A stretch of 64,000 nucleotides of DNA from Streptomyces sp. OfavH-34-F (GTDB taxonomy: Bacteria > Actinomycetota > Actinomycetes > Streptomycetales > Streptomycetaceae), in the NCBI RefSeq assembly GCF_022347745.1, contig NZ_JAKRGC010000005.1:19699-83698 (forward strand), in the 5' to 3' direction. Below the pieces are notes generated by a model, which was not told the origin of the DNA, did no database searches, and was given only the letters and a program-made list of their open reading frames with translations. The translations under genes were made by a program, and so were the position numbers. Below, one piece after another: positions 1 to 10,500 of the stretch (its first letter is position 1; the number at the start of each line of letters is the position of its first letter).

Positions 1-110
1 GCCAGACGCGCCGAGACGCGGAGCTGATGCCGGGTTCCCGGGCGACGGCGGTGATCGTCCTGCCCGAGGAGTCGACGAGCGCGCTCGCATCCGCCTCCGG
101 GGCGCGAAAG
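1..110 (-). pseudogene. IS3-type transposase OrfA fragment (cut by window edge)
   Basis: The reverse strand reads as the N-terminal helix-turn-helix of an IS3/IS150-type OrfA: it contains ALVDSSGRTITAVAREPG followed by ISSASRRVW, close to the usual pattern of this HTH. The reading frame runs off the left edge, so I cannot tell whether the element is complete. No clear start codon is visible at its right end, and I think it is a remnant. It marks the left border of the biosynthetic cluster. Confidence 0.45.
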
Positions 111-545
111 ATGCCGCAGTGGCGCCTTCTCGGGCGCGGGCGTGCGCCGCAGTGCTTTCTGGGGGGTATTCCAGGGGCGACATGATGAGCACGTCAACGT
201 ATTTCTCGTACTAATTAGCTCACACCGGGGATACGGTGCCGCCCGTTATTCCGTCGGCAGGGAGAAGCGCGCTTCAATGGGCGAGTGCCCGACGGGCCCG
301 CTCCGGCTGCCGCGTATTTCGGGAGTCGGTTGATGGTTAGAGCGGCGAGGATCGGTAATAAATGAGCTGGGTCGATGTAACGGGGGGCTATCGGCCGGGC
401 GGGACTCGGTTGGTCGAAACCGCGCCCGAAATCAATCGGTGCATGAGCTGCTGACGCCCGGGGGTGTCCGCAGCCTGCTGGAACCACGGGCATTGTGCCG
501 ATGCAGTGTTCTCTACCAAGCCGCCATCCCATGAGGAGAGTTCTG
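111..545. other. Non-coding stretch upstream of the PTM cluster
   Basis: I see no convincing gene here: short open frames on both strands lack coding-like composition and ribosome sites. The stretch around 195-240 is locally A/T-rich compared with its surroundings and is a reasonable place for the ftdA promoter, but I cannot identify exact -35/-10 elements. An AGGAGA at 534-539 is the likely ribosome site for the next gene. Confidence 0.4.
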
Positions 546-1487
546 GTGGGCGATTGCGGACGGCCGACCGATGGCGCGAATCCTTCGGTTCCTTTTTCGG
601 GCAGGGAAAGGTATGCGGTCAAAAATTCGCTGGATCGTTTTCTCCGTACGGCCGCCTACCCGGTCCTGCTGCTGGCCGTTGTTCTGGTCGGAACAGCCGC
701 ATTGCGCCTCGACTGGAATCCGGCGCTGGTCAGTCCGCTCTTTCTGGTCGGTACGCTCGTCTATCTCGGTGTACTCGAACGGGCCATCCCGTACGAACGG
801 AAATGGCACCCCGGCGGGGAAGAGTGGCGTTGGTACGGCGCCTACTTCCTGCTCACCGCGGGCGGAAGCGGTCTGGCGCAGCTCCTCGTCACGGCCACCG
901 TCGGCCGGGTCTCGCCCGCAGAGCCGGTTCACCCCCTCGCGATCGAGATCCCCGGAGCCCTGCTGACCGGCTCATTCGTCAGCTACGCGGTACATCGGCT
1001 GGGGCACAGCAACCCACTCCTGTGGCGACTGCACGGCGTGCATCACGTGCCGGACAAGGTCAACGTCGCCAACAACGGGGTGAACCACGTGCTGGACACG
1101 GCTCTCGCCCAGGGCCTCGTCCAGCTGAGCCTGGCACTGCTGGGGTTCTCGCGTCCTGCTGTGCTGGTGGTGGGTCTTTTCGTCGCCGCCCAGGGCTACT
1201 TCGTCCACGCCAACATCGACGTGCGTATCGGGGCGTTCAACCATCTGCTGGCCAGCCCCGAGCAGCACCGCCTGCACCACAGCACGGACCTGTCCGAAGC
1301 CGGCCACTACGGCTCCGACCTGTCGTGCTGGGACCACCTCTTCGGCAGTTTCACCTGGCGCCCTGGCCGCGAACCGGCCTCGGTCGGACTCGGTGACCCC
1401 ACCTCGTTCCCCGGCACGGGGCAGATCCTCGCCAGCCTTCTGCATCCGTGGCGACGGCGCCCGGCCGGCAGAAGCGGGCGCGACTGA
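546..1487 (+). CDS. ftdA: Sterol desaturase/fatty acid hydroxylase family protein of PTM cluster
   Basis: Membrane-bound di-iron hydroxylase of the fatty acid hydroxylase superfamily, about 313 aa. Three or four hydrophobic helices lie in the N-terminal half, followed by the histidine clusters that bind iron: HRLGH, HGVHH, and HRLHH near the C-terminus. In PTM pathways such as HSAF and frontalamide, this gene hydroxylates the ornithine-derived part after assembly (known for the family). I chose GTG 546 because AGGAGA lies six bases upstream; ATG codons at 495 and 531 are in frame but have no ribosome site. It is the first gene of the cluster, 103 bases before the megasynthase. Confidence 0.85.
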   Translation: MGDCGRPTDGANPSVPFSGRERYAVKNSLDRFLRTAAYPVLLLAVVLVGTAALRLDWNPALVSPLFLVGTLVYLGVLERAIPYERKWHPGGEEWRWYGAYFLLTAGGSGLAQLLVTATVGRVSPAEPVHPLAIEIPGALLTGSFVSYAVHRLGHSNPLLWRLHGVHHVPDKVNVANNGVNHVLDTALAQGLVQLSLALLGFSRPAVLVVGLFVAAQGYFVHANIDVRIGAFNHLLASPEQHRLHHSTDLSEAGHYGSDLSCWDHLFGSFTWRPGREPASVGLGDPTSFPGTGQILASLLHPWRRRPAGRSGRD

Positions 1488-1590
1488 ACGCCATACCACG
1501 CCACAGGCGCCGGCACGAGTCGGCGCCCCGGACCGGCACGCCCTCCGGCACCCGGCTTCTCTTCCGCCACCACGACTTGGGAGGTTCGAC

Positions 1591-4500
1591 ATGGCCGACG
1601 CGAGCAACAACCCGTTACGGAGCAAGGTGGCCATCATCGGCATGGGCTGCCGCCTGCCCGGCGGGGCCTCGGACCACCGGACGTTCTGGCGGAATCTGAT
1701 GGCGGGCAAGGACTGCATCACGCCCACGCCCCCCGACCGCTACGACGTCACCACGCTGGGCAGCCGCCACCGGGACAAGCTTGGACGCCTCGTCGGCGGC
1801 CGCGGCGGATACATCGACGGGTTCGACGAGTTCGACCCCGAGTTCTTCGGCATCAGCCCCCGCGAGGCCGACCACATGGACCCCCAGCAGCGCAAACTGC
1901 TCGAGGTGGCCTGGGAGACACTGGAGGACGGCGGCCAGCGCCCCGCCGACCTCGCGGGCAGCGACGTCGCCGTCTACGTCGGCGCGTTCACCCTCGACTA
2001 CAAGATCCTCCAGTTCGCCGACCTCGGCTTCACCTCGCTGGCCGCCCACACCGCGACCGGCACGATGATGACGATGGTGTCGAACCGCATCTCGCACTGC
2101 TTCGACTTCCGGGGCCCCAGCCTGTCGATCGACACCGCCTGCAGCTCCTCCCTGGTGGCCGTGCACCTCGCCTGCCAGGCACTGGACCGCCGTGAAAGCG
2201 ACCTCGCGCTCGCCGGCGGGGTCCTCCTGCACATGGCACCGCAGTACACCGTCGCCGAGACGAAGGGGGGATTCCTGTCACCCGGAGGCCGCTCACGCAC
2301 GTTCGACGCGGACGCCGACGGCTACGTGCGGGCGGAAGGCGTCGGCCTGGTCGCGCTGAAGCGCCTGGAGGACGCCGTCCGTGACGGCGACCGCATCCAC
2401 GCCGTGATCCTCGGCAGCGGAGTCAACCAGGACGGCCGCACCCCCGGCATCACCGTGCCCAACCCCGAGGCGCAGGTCTCCCTCATCCGGCGTGTCTGCG
2501 CCGAAGCCGGGATCACACCGGGCCAGCTCCAGTACATGGAGGCCCACGGCACCTCGACCCCCGTCGGCGACCCCATCGAGGCCAACGCGCTGGCGCGGGC
2601 CCTGGCCTTCGGACGAGCCCCCCAGGACCGCTGCTACGTCGGCTCGGTGAAGACCAACATCGGGCACACCGAGTCCGCCGCCGGGATTGCCGGCCTCATC
2701 AAGACCGTGCTGTGCCTCAAGCACCGGCACATCCCACCGCACATCAATCTGGAACGTCTCAACCCCGCCATCGACGCGGCCGCACTGCCCTACGAGATCC
2801 CCACGCGGCCGACCCCATGGCCCGACCACGACGGGCCCGCGCGGGCCGGTGTCAACTCGTTCGGATTCGGCGGCACCAACGCCCACCTCGTACTGGAGGA
2901 GGCCCCGCCCGAAACACCGCCTGTCCCCACCCCGACCCCGGCGGCCACGACCAGTCCTGCCGCCGAGAACGCCGAACCCGGCGCCTCCCGCGAGAACGCC
3001 GACGCGGACGGACGCCACTGGAGCATCCTGCCGCTGAGCGCCCGCCACCCGGAGGGCCTCGCCGCGATGGCGGGCCACCTCGCGAACGAACTCGCCGGCC
3101 GCGACGGCGCTCCGGGCGTGTCGCTGCCCGACCTCGGCCACACCCTGGCGCACCGCCGCCAGCACCTGCCCGAGCGGCTCTCCGTCGTGTACTCCTCGCG
3201 CGCCTCGCTGGACGAGGCGCTGACCGCGTACGGGCGGGGCGAGACCCACCCCCGCGTCGTGCAGGGCCGCCTGCGCGCCGCCGAGGACCGCCGACTGGTC
3301 TGGGTCTTCACCGGCATGGGGCCCCAGTGGTGGGGGATGGGCCGCCAACTCCTGCGGGACGAACCGGCGTTCCGCAAGGCCGTGACCGAGTGCGACCGCG
3401 TCCTGCGGGAGTTCGCCGGCTGGTCCCTGCTGGCGGAGATGACCGCCGGTGAAACCGCCTCACGCATGAACGAGACCTGGCTCGCGCAACCCGCCAACTT
3501 CGCCCTGCAGACCGGCCTGGCCGCCATGTGGCGCTCGTACGGGGTCCGGCCCGACGCCGTGGTGGGCCACAGCACGGGGGAGATCGCCGCCTTCCACGAA
3601 GCGGGCGTCTACTCCCTGGAGGACGCGGTCAGGATCGTGGTGCAGCGAAGCCGGCTCCAGCAGACACTGGCCGGCACCGGCACCATGCTGGCCGTGAGCC
3701 TGCCGGAGGACGAGGCCGAACGCCGGGTACGCCCCTACCAGGACCGGGTGTCGATCGCCGCCGTCAACAGCCCCGCATCCGTCACGCTCGCGGGCGAGGA
3801 GGCCGCGCTGACCCTGCTGGCCGACGAGCTGAAAGCCAATCAGGTCTTCGCCCGCTTCCTCACCGTCGCAGTCCCGTACCACAGCGTCGGCATGGAACGG
3901 ATCAAGGACGACCTCCTGGAGGCGCTGGCCCCGCTCACCCCACACCGGGCCCGTATCCCGCTGTACCTCACCGGCCAGGAGGGCACCGCGCAGGGCCCCG
4001 AGCTCGACGCGGCGTACTGGTGGAAGAACGTACGCGACCGGGTGCGCTTCCGGGCGGCCGTGGACCGCCTGGCCGACGACGGTCACCAGGTGTTCCTGGA
4101 GATCGGCCCGCACCCGGTGCTCGGCCACTCGATCCGCGAATGCCTCGACGCCCGGGGAGCATCCGGCCTCACCCTGCCGTCGATCCGCCGCAAGGAGAAC
4201 GAGAGCGAGCGGTTCGCCACCTCGCTGGCGAGCCTCCACAACCTCGGCACCGGCATCGACTGGCACACCCTGCAACCCACCGGCCGGCCCGTCACCCTGC
4301 CCCGCTACCCCTGGAAGCGCGACCGGCACTGGACCGAGCCGCCGCCCGTCGCCCAGGTACGCCTGGGCCTCGTCGACCACCCACTCCTCGGCCGCCGCAC
4401 CGACCACACGGAGCCGACCTGGCAGGCCCGGCTCGACACCGAGACCCTGCCCTACCTCGCCGACCACCGCATCCAGGACCTCGTGGTCTTCCCCGCCGCC

Positions 4501-7500
4501 GGCTATCTGGAAATGGCCTCCCAGGCCGTCCTGCGGCTCACCGGAGGCAGCCACACCGTCCTCGCCGACATCGACCTGCGCAAGGCGCTCTTCCTCCCCG
4601 ACACCGAGGACAGAACCGTTCAGCTGTCCTTCTCCCTGGAGAACGCCACCTTCACGGTCGCCTCCCCGGCCGGACCCGACGGAGAGCCGACCGTGCACGC
4701 GAGCGGCGTGGTCCGCAGCGGACAGCGACGCGAGACCGGCCCCCCGCTCGACGCCCCGGCCATCCGGGTACGCACCGAGCGCCGCCTCGACGGCCCGGCC
4801 TGCTACGCCGCGCTCGCCGGGCTCGGCTACCAGTACGGGCCCGCCTTCCAGGCCATCGAAGAGGTGTGGGTCGGCAAACGGGAGGTGCTCGCCCGGATTC
4901 GCCCGCCCCGCGCCATCGGTGACGACGCGGCCGGCCACCACCTCCACCCGGTCCTGCTCGACGCCTGCTTCCAGTCGCTGCTGACTCCGCAGATCCTGGA
5001 GGACCGCACCGCCCCGACCGCCGTCAGACTGCCGCTGTCCGTGGGGGAGGTGGCGCTCGGACCCGTCGGCGACCAGCCGCTCTGGGCGCACGCCACACTG
5101 CTCCCCGGCGACGAGGACACGACTCTCGGGGACATCGCCCTGTACGCAGACGACGGAGCGCCGCTGGGCCGGATCAGGGGCTTCAAGGCCGGCGACGTGG
5201 AGAAGGCGGCTACCACCGTCGGACGCACCACCATCGACTCCTGGCTCGCCGAGACCGTCTGGGTCGAACGCCCGTCCGAACCGGCGGAGTCCGACGCCCC
5301 GGCCGCCACGGCGCGGGACCACGGATGGCTGCTCCTGGCCGACGAGCACGGCGTCGCCGACGCCTTCGCCTCCCTGGCAGCGGCCCGGGGCGAACGCTGC
5401 CACTTGGTGCGCCGGGGCGACCGCTACACGGCGGCGGGCCCCGGCGGCGCGTATACCGTCGCCCCCGGGTCCGCGGCCGATCTGGAACGCCTCTTCGCCG
5501 ACCTGGACCGGGACGGCCGGCCCTTCCACGGAGCCGTCCTGCACCTCTGGAACCTCGACAGGCCGGAGCTCGCCCAGTGCGACCGGCAGGCCCTCGACGA
5601 CCACACCGGCCCGGGCTCCTACTCACTGGTCGCGCTCGCCCGCGTCCTGCTCGCCCGCGGCACACAGGGCCGCCTGCACATCGTGACCCGCGGCGCCCAG
5701 CCGGTCCTGCCCGGCGAGGCGGTCGAACCGCTCGGGGCGCCCGCGTGGGGCGTCGGCCGGGTACTGCGCCACCAGGAACTCGCCGGCCACCCGGGAAAGC
5801 TCATCGACCTCGACCCCCGTACGCCGACCGGCCCCGCCGGCGCACGCGCCGACGCCGAAGCACTGCTGCGGGAAGCGCTGAGCGACGACGAGGAGGAGGT
5901 CGCGCTGCGCGCCGGAGCCCGCAGCACCAGCCGCCTCCGCCCCGCCGAAGGGCTCACGCGGCCCCTGCCCCTCAGGCTGCGGGCCGACGGCAGCTACCTG
6001 GTGACCGGGGCCTTCGGCGCGCTGGGCCGCCTCCTCTGCCGCACCCTGGTCCGCCGGGGAGCCCGCAGACTCGTCCTGGTCGGCCGCACACCGGTCCCCG
6101 CCCGTGAGGAATGGGGCGGCATCGACCCCGCCACCCCGGAGGGCCGCGCCGTCGCCCTCCTGCGGGAACTGGAGGCTCTGGGCGCCCAGACCGTCCTGGC
6201 TCCCCTCGACATCACCGACGAGGACGCCCTGACCAGCTGGCTCGACGCGTACCGGCGCACCGGCCCGCCGCCGCTGCGCGGCGTCTTCCACCTCGCCGGT
6301 CAGGTACGCGACACCCTGGTCACCGATCTGGACCGGGCCACGTTCGACGCCGTCCACGGGCCCAAGACCATCGGCGCCTACCTCCTGCACCGACACCTGC
6401 GCGACGAACCCCTCGACCACTTCGTGCTGTTCGCCTCGATCGCTTCCCTGCTGACCACCGCGGGCCAGACCAACTACGCCGCGGGCAACGCCTTCCTGGA
6501 CGCCCTCGCCCACCACCGCCGCGCCTCGGGCCTGCCCGCGCTGAGCCTGGACTGGGGGCCCTGGGCCACCGGAATGATCGAGGAACTGGGCCTGGCCGAC
6601 CACTACCTGCACAGCCGCGGCATGAGCTCCCTCGCCCCGGAGGCCGGGATGGGTGTGCTGGAGCGGGTCATCGGCCAGGACCACGCCCAGCTGATCGTCG
6701 CCACCGTCGTCGACTGGCCCGTCTTCCTGGCCTGGTATCCGGCCCCGCCACCCCTGGTCACCGACCTGGCCGCGGCAGCCGCCCCGCAAGGGGCGGCCGG
6801 ATCGGGCAACGCCTTCCTCGATGTCTTCGCCGGCGCCGACGAGGACACCCGCCGCTCCATGGCGGCCGAACGGTTCGCCGCACTGGCCGCCGCCGTTCTC
6901 CGCACCGGTGCGGACCGCGTCGACATGGCGAGCGGCCTCGGCGTCCTCGGCCTCGACTCGCTGCTCGCCATGGAGCTGCGTGCCCGGATCCACGCCGAAC
7001 TGGGCGTGGCGCTGCCCGTGGTCGCCCTCCTGAGCGGCGCATCGGCCGGCGAACTGGCGACCCAGCTCCACGACGGGCTGGCCGCGCTGGTCTCCGCCGA
7101 CGACCCCGACGGGACGGCCGGCGCCGTCGAACAGCACCACGACGAGAACCAGTACCCGCTGACCCAGAACCAGAAGGCCCTCTGGTTCCTCAAGCACCTC
7201 AACCCCGACGGCTACGCGTACAACATCGGGGGAGCCGTCGAGGTGACCGTAGCCCTCGAACCGGAGCTGATGTTCGAGGCCGTCCGCCGGCTGATCGCCC
7301 GGCACCCCGCACTGCGCACCAACTTCCACCTGGAGGACGGCCGGGCCGTCCAGCGGGTCTCCCCGGACGCGGAGCCGGACCTCGCCCTCTTCGACGTGCA
7401 GGACCAGGACTGGGAGACCATCCACCGCACGATCGTCGCCGAATACCGCAAACCGTACGACCTCGCACACGACCCGCTGGTCCGCTTCCGCCTCTTCAAA

Positions 7501-10500
7501 CGCGGCCCCGAGCGCTGGGTCATCATGAAGGCCGTCCACCACATCGTCTCCGACGCCATCTCCACGTTCACCTTCATCGAGGAACTCTTCGAGGTGTACG
7601 AGGCGCTGAGGCAGGGGCGGGAACCGCACCTCGCACCGGTGGGCGCGCGCTATCTCGACTTCCTGAACCAGCAGAACGCGTTCCTGGCCGGCCGCGAGGC
7701 AGCCGGCATGCTCGACTACTGGCGCTCCCACCTGCCCGCCGAGGTACCGCTCCTCGACCTGCCCGTCGACAAGCCCCGCCCGGCCGTCCAGACGCACAAC
7801 GGGGCATCGGAGTTCTTCGTGCTCGACGCCGGCCTCACCGCCCGCGTCCACACACTCGCCCGCCTCCACGGCGTCACCCCGTTCATGGTGCTGCTGAGCG
7901 CCTACTACCTCCTGCTCCACCGCTACTCCGGGCAGGACCACATCGTCGTCGGCAGCCCCGTGACCGGCCGCACCCGGCAGGACTTCGCCTCCGTCTACGG
8001 CTACTTCGTCAACCCGCTCCCGCTGCACGCCGACCTCTCGGGCGACCCGACCGTCACCGAACTCCTCGAACAGGTCCGCCGTACCGTGCTGGGCGGCCTG
8101 GACAATCAGGAGTACCCCTTCGTCCTCCTCGTCGAGGAACTGGGCCTCCAGCACGACCCCAGCCGCTCGGCCGTGTTCCAGGCGATGTTCATCCTGCTGA
8201 CCCACAAGGTGGCCACCGAACAGTACGGATACCGGCTCAACTACATCGAACTCCCCGAAGAAGAAGGGCAGTTCGACATCACCCTGTCGGCCTACGAGGA
8301 CGAGTCGGAGCACCGGTTCCACTGCGTGTTCAAGTACAACTCCGACCTCTTCCTCCCCCGGACCGTCCAGCGGATGGCCTCCCACTACACCCGCCTGCTC
8401 GACCGGATGACCCGGGCGGACGGCGAGGAGGCCGTCTCCCGGCTGGAGATGCTCGACGACGCCGAACGGAAGCGGCTGACCGAACGGTGGAGCAGGCCCG
8501 CCCTCCTCCCCGCCACCCGACCCGACTCCGCGGAAGACGACGCGCCCTTCGTGCCGGTCCACACCCTCATCGGCCGGGTCGCCGCCGAGCGCCCCGACGC
8601 CGTCGCCGTCACCGCGCCCTCGCCGGACGGCACCGCCCGGCGGTTGACCTACCGGGAGCTGGAGAGCCGGGCCACCGCATGCGCCCGCCGGCTGCGCGCC
8701 CTCGGCGTCACACACGGTTCGGTGGTGGCGCTGCGGCTCGACAAGTCGCCCGAGATGATCGTCACCCTCCTCGCCGTACTGAAGGCGGGCGGGGCCTACC
8801 TTCCCGTCCCACCCGACCAGCCGGCGGACCGGGTGGCGCACCTCCTGCGGACCACGGGCGCGGTGCTCGTCGTCGAGGACACCACGAAGCCGGACACCAC
8901 GGGGCCGGACAGCGCCGCCGGATGGCCCGTCGCGACGGTGACCCCGGACGCGCTGCACGCGGACCCGCCGGACAGCGGACCGGAGCAGGGGAGCCCTCCC
9001 GCCGCCGTGCGCCCCGACTCGCCCGCGTACGTCATCACCACCTCCGGATCGACCGGACGGCCCAAGGCGGTCGAGGTCGGCCACGGCAACCTCGCCGCTG
9101 CGTACGCGGCGTGGCGTGACACCTACCGCCTGGAACAGGACGTCCGCGTGCACCTCCAGATGGCCGGACCGTCGTTCGACGTGTTCACCGGCGACCTGGT
9201 CCGCGCGCTGTGCTCGGGCGGAAACCTGGTCCTGGCCGACCGGGACCTGATCTTCGACACGGCGCGCCTCTACCGGACGATGCGCCAGGAACAGGTGGAC
9301 TGCGCCGAATTCGTCCCGGCGGTGGTACGCGGCCTGATGGACCACTGCGACCGTGAAGCCGTGCGGCTGGACTTCCTGCGGCTGCTGGTGGTCGGCTCGG
9401 ACGCGTGGAACGTGGCGGAGTACCGCCGGCTGAGCGCGCTGTGCGGCCCGGCCACCCGGCTCGTCAATTCCTACGGCCTGACCGAGGCCACCATCGACAA
9501 CGCCTACTTCGAGGGCCCCGTCGACGACCTCGAGCCCGGCCTGATGGTCCCCATCGGCCGGCCCCTGCCCCACAGCACCCTCCACATCCTCGACCGGCAC
9601 GGCGAGCCCGTCCCGCCCGGCATCCCCGGAGAACTGTGGATCGGCGGCCCGGCGGTGGCCCTCGGATACGCGGGCGACCCCGACGAGACCGGCAGCCGTT
9701 TCGTGACCCGCGTCCTGAGCCGCAGCCCGCACGCGGCCCCCGAACGCCTCTGCCGGACCGGCGACATCGCCCGCTGGGACGCACACGGCCGCGTCCACCT
9801 GCTGGGCCGCACGGACGGCCAGGTGAAGCTGCGCGGCCACCGCATCGAGACCGGCGAGATCGAAGCACACCTGCACCGGTGGCCCGCACTCGCCCGGGCC
9901 GTGGTCACCGTGCGCGCGGACAGCGGGGGAGACGCCGCACTCTGTGCCTACTGCGTGCCCGCTCCCGGCTCCGAGCTGGACCGGCGGGCGCTCCGGCGCC
10001 ACCTGGCCGCCTCCCTGCCCTCGTACATGATCCCCTCCTACATCGTCCCCGTACCCGCCCTGCCGCTCACCGCCAACGGCAAGGTCGACCTCGCCGCGCT
10101 GCCCGCCCCGAGCGCCGAGACACGGGAGCGGCCCCACGAACCACCGGCCACCCTCTACGAGGTGAGCATGGCCCGGCACTGGAAGGAACTGCTCGGTCTC
10201 GAAGAGGTGGGCCTGGCCGACGACTTCTTCGAGTCCGGGGGCAGCTCCATCAAGCTCATCGAACTCCTCCACCACCTGCGCACCGAATTCGGGGTCACCG
10301 TCCCCGTCAGCCGTCTCTACCGCACGACCACCCTGCACGGCATGGCGGCCACGCTGGAGGAAGTCCTGCAGGGCACGACGGCCGACGAACTGCCCTTCCT
10401 GACCTTCAACAGCGGACAGCCCGCGCTCCTCTTCGCGTTTCCGCCGGCCGGCGGCCACGGACTCGTCTACCGCGGCCTCGCCTCCCACCTCCCGGAGTAC

